From assembly GCA_034436375.1 (NCBI GenBank), contig DAOTVS010000009.1, positions 1-10,774 on the forward strand: 10,774 bases of DNA, read 5' to 3'. The stretch is from DAOTVS01 sp034436375. GTDB lineage: Bacteria; Chloroflexota; Anaerolineae; SpSt-313. Below, in pieces: positions 1 through 6,790 of the stretch (position 1 is its first letter; each line of letters begins with the position of its first letter). The notes under the pieces are model-generated. The model had not been told where the DNA came from and ran no database searches. It saw only the letters and a program-made list of their open reading frames with translations. The translations under genes and the position numbers were made by a program.

Positions 1-1473
1 GGGTGGCGCCGAGCGGTGAGTGCGCTGCTGGTATTCCCAGTCGGCACTCAGCCAGCGTGCCACGTCGGCTTCCGAAGCAGCGGGTGGGTCGATGGGCAGA
101 CTAAAGAAAAAGGTCGTGCCTCGGCCCACCTGACTGGTGAGCCACATCCTTCCGCCGTGCAATTCGACAAAACTCTTGCTGATGGCCAGCCCCAGGCCTG
201 ATCCACCGTAACGACGTCGGATGGAGCTGTCCAGTTGCTCGAAGGGCTGGAAGATGCGGTCTTTGTCAGCCGGGGCGATGCCAGGCCCTGTATCGGCTAC
301 GCTGATCAGGATCTCGTTCCGATCTCGCCAGGCGTGGATGTGTACCCCCCCTTGCTCCGTAAATCGTCCAGCATTACTCAGCAGGTTCAACACCACCTCG
401 CGGATGCGCGTGCGGTCGCAAAAAACTGGAGGCAGGTCGCCATCTACTTCAGCCTGCAAGTACAACCCTTTAGACTTGAAGAGGGGCTGCACGGCTACTA
501 ATGCTGCCTCGATGATCTCACTGATGGTAACCCGCTCCCGGGCCAGGGCCATCTGTCCGGCTTCGATGCGGCTCAGATCCAAAACATCATCGATCAGGCT
601 GGAAAGATGTTGGCTGTTGCGGTGGATGACTTCCAGGTCGGCCAGTAGCGCCGGGGGAAGGTTGCTGCTATAGGTGTGCGGCGCTTGCAGGATCATTTCA
701 CTAAAGCCGATGATCATATTCAGCGGTGTACGAAGTTCGTGGCTCACGTTGGCTGCGAATTCGGCTTTGGATCGCTCGGCTACTTCGGCGGCACGCCGGG
801 CGGCTCCAAGGAGCTGATTCAGGCGCGCCATCTGCTCATTGTCCCTGGCCAGATCCTGGGTGATCTGACTGAGTTCAACCTGCCGCTCGCGTGCCAGTTC
901 CAGTTGCTTGCGGGCCTGGTCATAGCTCTCCCATGACCAGTGGATCGCTGTCTGGGTTGGCCGAGAGGAGAGCCAGGCCAGGAGGAAGATCCCCCAGATG
1001 ATCGCCCAGGCGACGCCCCAATTCCGGGCTGTTGCGTTGTTGGGAAAGGCGTAGGCCATGGCTGGAAGAAGCAGGCTGGCGCCGAGACCAGCCAGGAATC
1101 CGGCGCGCACATCGATGAACAGGGCCGCCAGGGCTACTGGCAATGCCAGAAGTCCGGTTGCTGCCGTGCCTGGCAACCAGAGCGCCATAGCCAGGGCGCA
1201 GCCCAGCCAACTGGCAAAGAGTAGCCAGATCCCGGCCAGATAGCTGTGCTCTCGCAACGCCCAAGTGAGCAGGGGCGTCAGCATCAGCGTGAGCCCTAGC
1301 AGGGCGCCCTGCCACGTCTGGGGGAACAGGTGCGAGAGGAAAACGGCAATCAGCCCGGCTGCACAGGAAATGATAATCAATGGGCTGATCGATTCCTCCT
1401 GTAATTGGCGCAGAGTCAGATGGTACTTGACGACGGCTGATGGTAGCATTCTGGTTGCCTTGGGGCTAACCAC
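1..1473 (-). CDS. Membrane-bound sensor histidine kinase, C-terminus cut off by the window edge
   Basis: Two-component sensor kinase: it autophosphorylates on histidine and passes the phosphate to a response regulator. 491 residues are visible and the frame is still open at base 1. About six hydrophobic segments (residues 32-50, 55-71, 78-100, 103-120, 124-141, 152-168) form an integral membrane sensor without a large extracytoplasmic domain. A charged, probably coiled-coil stretch (about 185-235) follows, then HisKA with the H-box SHELRTPLN (phospho-acceptor His245) and the HATPase domain: N-box NLLSNAGRF (363-371), G1 DTGPGI (394-399), F-box FQPF (408-411), G2 GGSGLGLAI (423-431). The residues after the ATPase domain (459-491) look like a linker, so a further domain such as a receiver may follow outside the window; this is inference. 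The start is uncertain: GTG at 1473 (GAGAGGA upstream) or ATG at 1449; an in-frame TGA at 1491-1489 bounds it. It is divergent from the oxidoreductase gene. Signal and partner regulator are not visible. Confidence 0.9.
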   Translation of the reverse strand, partial: MVSPKATRMLPSAVVKYHLTLRQLQEESISPLIIISCAAGLIAVFLSHLFPQTWQGALLGLTLMLTPLLTWALREHSYLAGIWLLFASWLGCALAMALWLPGTAATGLLALPVALAALFIDVRAGFLAGLGASLLLPAMAYAFPNNATARNWGVAWAIIWGIFLLAWLSSRPTQTAIHWSWESYDQARKQLELARERQVELSQITQDLARDNEQMARLNQLLGAARRAAEVAERSKAEFAANVSHELRTPLNMIIGFSEMILQAPHTYSSNLPPALLADLEVIHRNSQHLSSLIDDVLDLSRIEAGQMALARERVTISEIIEAALVAVQPLFKSKGLYLQAEVDGDLPPVFCDRTRIREVVLNLLSNAGRFTEQGGVHIHAWRDRNEILISVADTGPGIAPADKDRIFQPFEQLDSSIRRRYGGSGLGLAISKSFVELHGGRMWLTSQVGRGTTFFFSLPIDPPAASEADVARWLSADWEYQQRTHRSAPP

Positions 1474-1502
1474 ACCGGTCACTTCCTCTCATTTCTTACA
1501 AA

Positions 1503-1532
1503 TAGGCAAAAAAGCTATTCTTGTGGTATAAC
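1503..1532 (+). promoter_or_regulatory. Candidate promoter with extended -10 for the Gfo/Idh gene
   Basis: TGGTATAAC at 1524-1532 is an extended -10 box (TGn plus TATAAC, 5 of 6 to consensus). TAGGCA at 1503-1508 gives a 4-of-6 match to a -35 box with an 18-base spacer. It lies about 100 bases upstream of the oxidoreductase start, in the AT-richer part of the divergent intergenic region. No operator-like palindrome was evident. Inferred from sigma-70 consensus only. Confidence 0.4.
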
Positions 1533-1616
1533 TGTTTGGCTGTAGATCGCTCATTTTGCAAGTTGTCCCCTGGCGTACCGCTCTATGGTACTACAAGGCG
1601 GCTATTCCTGCGACTC

Positions 1617-1623
1617 AAGGAGG
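1617..1623 (+). promoter_or_regulatory. Strong ribosome-binding site that fixes the oxidoreductase start
   Basis: AAGGAGG lies six bases before the ATG at 1630. It decides the start against the in-frame ATG at 1585, which has no comparable site and would add 15 residues ahead of the Rossmann fold. Confidence 0.85.
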
Positions 1624-1629
1624 ATTCCC

Positions 1630-2643
1630 ATGACGGAACAGGAACGTGTTCGGGTCGCTATGATCGGCTGTGGCGGCATGGCTCGCCATCACATGCAAGT
1701 AATGCTGCGCCAGCAGGATACGACGCAGATTGTCGCGCTGTGCGAGCCGTCGCCCGTATCGTTGGAGGCGACGCACAGAATCTTTGAGGAGGCCGGGGTC
1801 GAGCCGCCGCCCAACCAGCCGGATCTGGGCCGCCTGTTGGCCGATTATGGCTCACAGCTCGATGCGGCTTTTATTGTGACCCCCCACGCCTTCCACCACG
1901 ATCAAACCAAGGCGTGCCTGGAGGCGGGGCTCGATGTGCTGTTGGAAAAGCCGATGGTCATGAATGCTGCCGAGGCGCGCAGCCTGATCGAGACACGCGA
2001 CCGCACGGGCAAGCTCCTGGTGGTGGCCTTTCCTGGCAGCCTCTCGCCACAGGTGCGCACGGCGGTCAAGATGCTGCGCTCGGGCGGTCTGGGGCCGATC
2101 CTCAATATCAGCGCCACCGCCTGGCAGAACTGGGGCCCGGCGACCGACGGCACCTGGCGCCAGGTCCCCGAAATTGCCGGCGGCGGGTTTCTCTTCGACA
2201 CCGGCGCCCACATGCTCAACACCGTGGCTGACCTGGCCGGCGAGGATTTCGTGGAGGTGGCGGCCTGGCTCGATTACCGCGGGCGCCAGGTGGATATCCT
2301 GGCGGCGGTGATGGGGCGGCTCGAATCGGGGGCGCTTGTGACCCTCAATGGCTGCGGCGAGGCGATCCCTTCCTGCAACTCGACGGTGTACGTCTTTTGC
2401 TCGCAGGGCATCCTGCGCACTGGCATCTGGGGCGAGAGCCTCGACCTGCAGCGCCACGGGTCCCGCAAGCTGCGCAAGGTCAGAGTCCCGGCCTCCATGG
2501 GCGTGTGGCAGCAGTTCCTGGCGGTGCGCGAGGGCCGCATCCCCAACCCCTGCCCGCCTGAAGTGGGCCTGCGCATGGCCCGCCTGTGGGACGCGATCAA
2601 GGAATCGGCGGCGCAGAACGGGGCGGTCGTCCGCTGCAAGTGA
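1630..2643 (+). CDS. Gfo/Idh/MocA family NAD(P)-dependent oxidoreductase
   Basis: A 337-residue cytoplasmic dehydrogenase, the usual length for this family, which oxidises or reduces hydroxyl groups on sugars, inositols and related polyols. The N-terminal Rossmann fold begins at VRVAMIGCGGMA, with the dinucleotide-binding loop GCGGMA at 13-18. Glu39 after the second strand (ALCEP) favours NAD over NADP by analogy. The family's EKP motif is at 106-108 (Lys107 being the usual catalytic lysine). The second conserved motif, GGGFLFDTGAHMLN (184-197), supplies Asp190 and His194, equivalent to the catalytic Asp/His pair. The C-terminal alpha/beta domain follows and is intact. The gene stands alone, divergent from the histidine kinase and convergent with the ABC transporter operon. 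Substrate cannot be read from the sequence; a role in metabolising what the neighbouring transporter imports is inference from position only. Confidence 0.93.
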   Translation: MTEQERVRVAMIGCGGMARHHMQVMLRQQDTTQIVALCEPSPVSLEATHRIFEEAGVEPPPNQPDLGRLLADYGSQLDAAFIVTPHAFHHDQTKACLEAGLDVLLEKPMVMNAAEARSLIETRDRTGKLLVVAFPGSLSPQVRTAVKMLRSGGLGPILNISATAWQNWGPATDGTWRQVPEIAGGGFLFDTGAHMLNTVADLAGEDFVEVAAWLDYRGRQVDILAAVMGRLESGALVTLNGCGEAIPSCNSTVYVFCSQGILRTGIWGESLDLQRHGSRKLRKVRVPASMGVWQQFLAVREGRIPNPCPPEVGLRMARLWDAIKESAAQNGAVVRCK

Positions 2644-2651
2644 CCGTCTGG

Positions 2652-2723
2652 GGGGTTGTGGGACGGGGTCTGGGCGCCGGAGGCGCCTTTGCCTATGAAG
2701 CGCAGACCCCGCCCCATAACCCC
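2652..2723. terminator. Long convergent hairpin, possible bidirectional terminator or repeat unit
   Basis: The arms at 2652-2672 and 2703-2723 pair over 21 positions with one G-U wobble and one A-C mismatch (19 of 21 Watson-Crick). An inner hairpin, GGCGCC-GGA-GGCGCC, sits at 2673-2687. The structure begins 8 bases after the plus-strand stop and 9 bases after the minus-strand stop, so it is placed to end transcription from both sides. No U-run follows on either strand, so it is not a classic intrinsic terminator. It may work by pausing, as RNA 3'-end protection, or be a dispersed palindromic repeat. Confidence 0.6.
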
Positions 2724-2732
2724 TGGGCTGGA

Positions 2733-3068
2733 TCAGACGATCACATAGGCAGCAAAGACGATGCCGAGCTCGACGGCGAACGCGAGCCCCAGCGCCCGCC
2801 AAGAGAGAGCACTGCCCCACCGCCTCCGCCGGTGGTACTGGATGCTGATGAGGATGTACATGTACGCCAGGAGGCCAACGATTGGCGCCGCGCAGACGTT
2901 GATCAGCGGCGCCAGGCCTGTGGAGGGTGACAGATTGGCCCCGGGCAGGCGCGCGTAGAGGCGTATGAGTAGCCCACGGAGGGCGATGATCTCCAGGAGA
3001 GCCCCCACACACGTGACCAGCCACAGGATGATGGCCAGCGCACGCAGGGCGGCCTTTCTCATTTGCAT
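2733..3068 (-). CDS. Small multi-pass membrane protein of unknown function, last gene of the transporter operon
   Basis: I do not recognise this 111-residue protein. It has three hydrophobic stretches, about 7-34, 56-77 and 90-110, with a basic loop YHRRRRW (78-84) between the second and third. By the positive-inside rule the N-terminus (MQMRK) and that loop face the cytoplasm, and loop 35-55 faces outward. The ATG at 3068 overlaps the stop of the preceding gene by 10 bases (ATGCAAATGA); an internal ATG at 3062 would give a 4-base ATGA overlap. AAGGAG at 3084-3079 lies 10 bases from the first ATG and supports it. The overlap indicates translational coupling to the 132-residue protein. Its steady hydrophobic pattern and position in a tight gene train argue that it is real. 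It could be an accessory subunit of the transporter or an unrelated passenger. Confidence 0.72.
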   Translation of the reverse strand: MQMRKAALRALAIILWLVTCVGALLEIIALRGLLIRLYARLPGANLSPSTGLAPLINVCAAPIVGLLAYMYILISIQYHRRRRWGSALSWRALGLAFAVELGIVFAAYVIV

Positions 3069-3457
3069 ATCCCGTCGGCTCCTTGCCCGGCTTCGACCGC
3101 TGCGCGCAGGCTCGTCAACTGGTCGAGCAACAGGCTACGCGTTTCCTCCCCGTCGACCAGCGGGGTCGTCTCGGCATAACGCACCAGGTCGTCGAGCTTG
3201 CGCAGGCAGTGCCGCCTGGCCTGGGCCTGCAGATCCGCTACCCTGCTGACATTGCCAGGATCAGCATTCAACCGGGCGATCCGGGCCGCAAAGGGCGCCG
3301 ACCAACTGGAGGGCACCTGCCCGGTCTCTATGATTATTTGCATGGCCCGGTGTTTATCACCGATCAGCCGGGCCATGGCTTTGTTGGTGCCCCAGATGGC
3401 TCCCCACATGATCAGCGCCAGGATCAGGGTGAATAGACCGATGATGAGCAGGCCCAT
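3059..3457 (-). CDS. Small protein with one N-terminal membrane anchor, unknown function, coupled to the DppF-type ATPase gene
   Basis: This 132-residue protein is not one I can name. Residues 2-23 form a single strongly hydrophobic segment (a signal anchor, no lipobox). The rest is polar, probably helical, rich in Ala, Arg, Leu and acidic residues (about 25-125), with no catalytic motif seen. The basic residues just after the segment (K26, R30, K35, R37) suggest a cytoplasmic C-terminal part. The ATG at 3457 overlaps the ATPase stop by one base (TAATG), and AAGGAG lies 10 bases upstream inside the end of the ATPase gene, so translation is probably coupled. Its own stop overlaps the start of the 111-residue membrane protein. 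This placement implies co-expression with the importer, but no known five-component PepT importer requires such a subunit. Confidence 0.75.
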   Translation of the reverse strand: MGLLIIGLFTLILALIMWGAIWGTNKAMARLIGDKHRAMQIIIETGQVPSSWSAPFAARIARLNADPGNVSRVADLQAQARRHCLRKLDDLVRYAETTPLVDGEETRSLLLDQLTSLRAAVEAGQGADGICK

Positions 3458-4476
3458 TATCTATCCACTCCTTGCAGAGCCAACTGGGCCGCGAAATGGC
3501 AGGCTACATAGTGGCCGCGATCGACCTCCTGCCATACGGGCGGCTTGGCGGCGCAGATATCCTGGGCGTAGCGGCAGCGCGGGTGGAAGTAACACCCAGA
3601 GGGCGGATTAGCCGGATTGGCCACCTCGCCGCTGAGGATGATGCGTTCGCGCTTGACGCGTGGGTCGGGGTGAGGGATGGCCGAGAGCAGCGCCTCGGTG
3701 TAGGGGTGCTTGGGATCCCCGAAAAGCGAGCTGGTCGGCGCAAGTTCGGCCATCTTGCCAACATACATGACGCCCACCCGATGCGAAATGTGGCGGATCA
3801 CGCTCAGGTCATGGGAGATGAAGAGGTAGCTCAGGTTGAGCCGTTCCTGCAGGTCCAGGAGCAGGTTCAGGATCTGCGAGCGCACCGAGACATCGAGCGC
3901 CGACACGGGCTCGTCGCACACGATGAATTGGGGATTGGTGGCCAGGGCGCGGGCGACGGCGATCCTTTGGCGCTGGCCGCCGCTAAAGGCATGGGGGTAG
4001 CGTTTCATGTAGCGTGCATCGAGGCCCACCAGGTCCATCAGCTCTCTGACCCGATCGATCACCTGCCGATGTGGAACCTTGTCGATCACCAGGGGCTCGC
4101 CGATGATATCTACAACGGTCATGCGCGGATCGAGCGAAGAGTAGGGATCCTGGAAGATCATCTGCATGTTCTTGCGCACGCTGCGGAGCTCCCGCGGATC
4201 CAGGGCGGTGATATCGACGCGCTCACCCTTTTCAAAGTGATACTGGATCTCGCCCTGGGTCGGCTCGATGGCGCGCAGGATGCAGCGGCCAAGGGTCGTC
4301 TTGCCGCAACCGGACTCTCCCACCAGCCCCAGCGTTTCGCCGCGGCGGACGTAGAGGTCGACATCGTCCACGGCCTTGACATAGCCCGACGTCTTTTTCA
4401 AAAAGCCGGTCTTGATGGGAAAGTACTTTTTCAGCGACTTGACTTCGAGCACCAGGTTGTTGTTATTCACGCTCAT
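3457..4476 (-). CDS. dppF: ABC importer ATPase, DppF/OppF type
   Basis: One of the two ATPases that power the importer at the cytoplasmic face of the membrane. 339 residues, normal for the family. Motifs in order: Walker A GESGCGKT (53-60), Q-loop FQDP (108-111), signature SGGQRQR (165-171), Walker B FIVCDEP (184-190), D-loop SALD (192-195), switch His222. The C-terminal oligopeptide-transporter extension is present (HPYTEALLSAIP at 257-268) and ends in a cysteine set, Cys295, 301, 308 and 326, of the kind shown to hold an iron-sulfur cluster in some Opp/Dpp ATPases. The ATG at 4476 forms a 4-base ATGA overlap with the DppD-type gene and has GAGGTGAGG just upstream. An in-frame start at 4602 is rejected, because the extra 42 residues would overlie the end of that gene. 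The gene symbol denotes family position, not proven dipeptide transport. Confidence 0.93.
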   Translation of the reverse strand: MSVNNNNLVLEVKSLKKYFPIKTGFLKKTSGYVKAVDDVDLYVRRGETLGLVGESGCGKTTLGRCILRAIEPTQGEIQYHFEKGERVDITALDPRELRSVRKNMQMIFQDPYSSLDPRMTVVDIIGEPLVIDKVPHRQVIDRVRELMDLVGLDARYMKRYPHAFSGGQRQRIAVARALATNPQFIVCDEPVSALDVSVRSQILNLLLDLQERLNLSYLFISHDLSVIRHISHRVGVMYVGKMAELAPTSSLFGDPKHPYTEALLSAIPHPDPRVKRERIILSGEVANPANPPSGCYFHPRCRYAQDICAAKPPVWQEVDRGHYVACHFAAQLALQGVDR

Positions 4477-5489
4477 CGCCTCACCTCGATGCCCTGAGGG
4501 AAACAGCGCACCAAGTGCCCTGGTTCCACCTCCAGGTAGGGCGGATCCTCCACGTTGCACAGGCCGTCGAGACCCCGTTTGCAGCGCGAGTAAAAGCCGC
4601 AACCCTTGCCCAGGTTCAGGGGGACGGGCACTGTGCCTTCGATGGTCGTCAGGCGCGTCCGCGCTTCCCGGCCCAGGGCCGGGATCGACCGCAGCAGCTC
4701 CAAAGTGTAGGGGTGGGTGGGTTCGTGGAAGATGGTATCTACAGCGCCATACTCTACGATCCGCCCCAGGTACATGACCGCGACCTCGTCGGCCATCTCG
4801 GCAATGACGCCCATGTCGTGGGTAATAAAGATCACCGACATGCCAAACTCGGCCTGCAGGTCCTTCATCAGGCGCAGCACCTGTGCCTGCACCGTCACAT
4901 CGAGGGCAGTAGAGGGTTCGTCAGCGATCAGGATGGACGGGCGGCAGGCGAGCGCCATGGCGATCATCGCGCGTTGCCGCATGCCGCCAGAGAGCTGGTG
5001 GGGGTATTCCTGCATCCTCTGCCTCGGGTTCGACATCTGCACTCGCGACAGCATGTCCAGTGCGATCTCATAGGCTTCCTTCCTGTCCTGGGTTGCATGG
5101 AGCAGGATACCCTCCATGATCTGATCGCCGATGGTGTGGACCGGAGAGAAGGCTTTCATGGGCTCCTGGAAGATCATGGCGACCTCGGCCCCGCGGATTG
5201 CCCGGATCTCGTTGCCAAAAGGATCAAGTTTGGCCAGGTCTATCACTCCGCCGTCTTTGCGCTGCAGCAGGATCTCACCCTCGACCCGACCTGGCTTGGG
5301 CACGAGGCGCAGGATGGCCTGCGCTGAGACGCTCTTGCCACAGCCCGATTCCCCGACCAGCCCCAGGGTTCGTTTTCTGGCGACTTGATAGGCGACCCCG
5401 TCGACCGCCTTGAGAATCCCCTCGTCCAGGTAAAAATACACCCGCAGTTTCTTTACATCCAGCAGGATGTCATGGCCATTGTTATCCAA
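4473..5489 (-). CDS. dppD: ABC importer ATPase, DppD/OppD type, TTG start
   Basis: Second ATPase of the importer, expected to pair with the DppF-type subunit under the two permeases. 338 residues. Walker A GESGCGKS (46-53), Q-loop FQEP (107-110), signature LSGGMRQR (166-173), Walker B ILIADEP (186-192), switch His224. The C-terminal extension carries HPYTLELLRSIP (259-270) and cysteines 297, 303, 311 and 329. The start codon is TTG at 5489: an in-frame TGA lies just upstream (5495-5493), no ATG precedes the conserved core, and GAGGGG is six bases before the TTG. A 93-base gap separates it from the DppC-type gene, whereas its end overlaps the DppF-type start by four bases. Rare TTG initiation may lower its translation. 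Confidence 0.93.
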   Translation of the reverse strand: MDNNGHDILLDVKKLRVYFYLDEGILKAVDGVAYQVARKRTLGLVGESGCGKSVSAQAILRLVPKPGRVEGEILLQRKDGGVIDLAKLDPFGNEIRAIRGAEVAMIFQEPMKAFSPVHTIGDQIMEGILLHATQDRKEAYEIALDMLSRVQMSNPRQRMQEYPHQLSGGMRQRAMIAMALACRPSILIADEPSTALDVTVQAQVLRLMKDLQAEFGMSVIFITHDMGVIAEMADEVAVMYLGRIVEYGAVDTIFHEPTHPYTLELLRSIPALGREARTRLTTIEGTVPVPLNLGKGCGFYSRCKRGLDGLCNVEDPPYLEVEPGHLVRCFPQGIEVRR

Positions 5490-5493
5490 CGCT

Positions 5494-5503
5494 CACCCCT
5501 CTT
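5494..5503 (-). promoter_or_regulatory. Ribosome-binding site supporting the TTG start of the DppD-type gene
   Basis: On the minus strand AGAGGGGTGA precedes TTG, with six bases between GAGGGG and the start codon. As no ATG or GTG is available between the upstream in-frame TGA and the conserved N-terminal region, this site decides the start. Confidence 0.6.
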
Positions 5504-5552
5504 TCACGCAGCGGCGGTACCAGGCGCCCCTCTTTTCTTACCCTTGTCGCCG

Positions 5553-5568
5553 CTTCGCGTCCTTTGTG
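5553..5568 (+). repeat. Possible degenerate copy of a CTTCGTGTCCTTTGTG-type dispersed repeat
   Basis: CTTCGCGTCCTTTGTG lies in the 93-base gap between the DppC- and DppD-type genes. It resembles a short motif that recurs in intergenic DNA of Chloroflexota and Planctomycetota, from memory. Only one copy is in the window, so repeat status cannot be shown here. Confidence 0.3.
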
Positions 5569-5582
5569 CTCCAAAACGATCC

Positions 5583-6752
5583 TCACTTGTAAGGATCTGC
5601 TGCGTCGCGCAGTCCATCGCCCAGGAAGTTGAACATCAGCACAGTCACCACGACCCAGGCGGCTGGCCAGAGCAGCCACGGATGATGGGCGATCGTTTCC
5701 AGGTTCTGTGCATCCTGCAAGAGTACGCCCCAGCTCACCACTGGCGGTTGCAGGCCGAGGCCCAGGAAGCTCAGGGCCGTTTCACCCAGGATCGTGCCCG
5801 GTATGGACAGGGTGAGCGAGACGATGATATAGCTGGCGAAGGATGGGATCAGGTGCCGCCAGATGATGCGCATATCCGAGGCCCCTGCCAGCCGCGCGGC
5901 CATGCAGAAATCCTCCTCGCGCAGAGAGAGGAGCTTGCTGCGCACCACGCGCGCCAACCCCACCCAGTTGATGGCCGAGGTGATGAGCACGATGCCAAAG
6001 TACATGCGTGTTGACGGCCAATCACGGGGCAGGGCTGCGGCCAATGCCATCCACAGGGGGATAGTGGGTATGCAGATGATCAGGTCGATGGTGCGCTGGA
6101 TCACCGTATCGATCGGCCCGCCCAGGTAGCCCGAAATGCCCCCCAGAAACAGGCCTAGAGCGAAAGTGATGACAATGCCCATCAGGCCGATGGAGAGCGA
6201 GATGCGCGAGCCGTAGAGCGTGCGCGTGAAAACATCGCGCCCCAGCTTATCGGTGCCCAGGATGAACGCCGGGCCATCTTTGCATACGAAGAGATGCACA
6301 TCGGTCCTGAAGAGCCCGAGCAGGTCATAGGGCTCGCCGTGCCCTAAAAACTGCACCGGGTAGCGCGTGCTCTTGTCGATGACAAAGGTGCGCAGGAACG
6401 TCTCCGGATCTGTCTCGCGCTTGACGCCATAGACAAAGGGTGCCGTGAGCCCCTTGTCATCGGTGAACCGGATGGCCTGGGGCCCCATCTCTTTATAGTC
6501 CGTGTAGCGCGTATCAGGCAGGGTTGGGCTCAGGAAATCGGCAAAGAGCGCGGATATGTACAGAATCAGCAGCACGGGCCAGGCGACCGTAGCCAGTCTG
6601 TGCTTGATAAACTTCCACCACATCAGTTGCCATTGGGAGGCAACATAATAGCCTTCCTGGCGCTTGTCTTTATCGGCGCCATTGGCGCCCGCCTGCCCCC
6701 GTGCGGGAGCGTTATTGGGGCCCACGGGGGCCCCCATGTCCGCTTGTGCCAT
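5583..6752 (-). CDS. dppC: ABC importer permease, DppC/OppC type, with enlarged extracytoplasmic loop
   Basis: Transmembrane subunit of the importer. 389 residues, against about 280-310 for typical DppC. The first 45 residues are polar and Ala/Gly-rich, and TM1 is at about 55-76. The extracytoplasmic stretch 77-165 is roughly twice the usual length and includes YPVQFLGHGEPYDLLGLF (131-148). The conserved core resumes at LGTDKLGRDVFTR (165-177), followed by the remaining helices. The EAA-type loop contacting the ATPases is at about 284-304 (AARLAGASD then LIPS), and the end NFLGDGLRDAADP is typical of the family. The ATG at 6752 has GGAGGGG six bases upstream; the open frame runs further up to 7250, but there it only overlaps the first permease. 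The gap to that gene is 38 bases. The inserted loop probably contacts the large binding protein; this fits the oligosaccharide-associated branch of the class, as inference. Confidence 0.92.
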   Translation of the reverse strand: MAQADMGAPVGPNNAPARGQAGANGADKDKRQEGYYVASQWQLMWWKFIKHRLATVAWPVLLILYISALFADFLSPTLPDTRYTDYKEMGPQAIRFTDDKGLTAPFVYGVKRETDPETFLRTFVIDKSTRYPVQFLGHGEPYDLLGLFRTDVHLFVCKDGPAFILGTDKLGRDVFTRTLYGSRISLSIGLMGIVITFALGLFLGGISGYLGGPIDTVIQRTIDLIICIPTIPLWMALAAALPRDWPSTRMYFGIVLITSAINWVGLARVVRSKLLSLREEDFCMAARLAGASDMRIIWRHLIPSFASYIIVSLTLSIPGTILGETALSFLGLGLQPPVVSWGVLLQDAQNLETIAHHPWLLWPAAWVVVTVLMFNFLGDGLRDAADPYK

Positions 6753-6790
6753 TGAAATCCCCTCCAGATTGCCCGCGATCGGCCTGCCGG

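Noticed and set aside
1852..3024. Long minus-strand open frame (390 codons) opposite the oxidoreductase gene
   Set aside because: It lies antisense to a clear Gfo/Idh gene and out of frame with the 111-residue membrane protein. Its Arg/Ala/His/Pro-rich composition is typical of GC-rich antisense frames and it has no recognisable domain.
3472..4497. Plus-strand open frame (341 codons) opposite the DppF-type ATPase
   Set aside because: Antisense shadow of a gene with all ABC ATPase motifs; no motif of its own.
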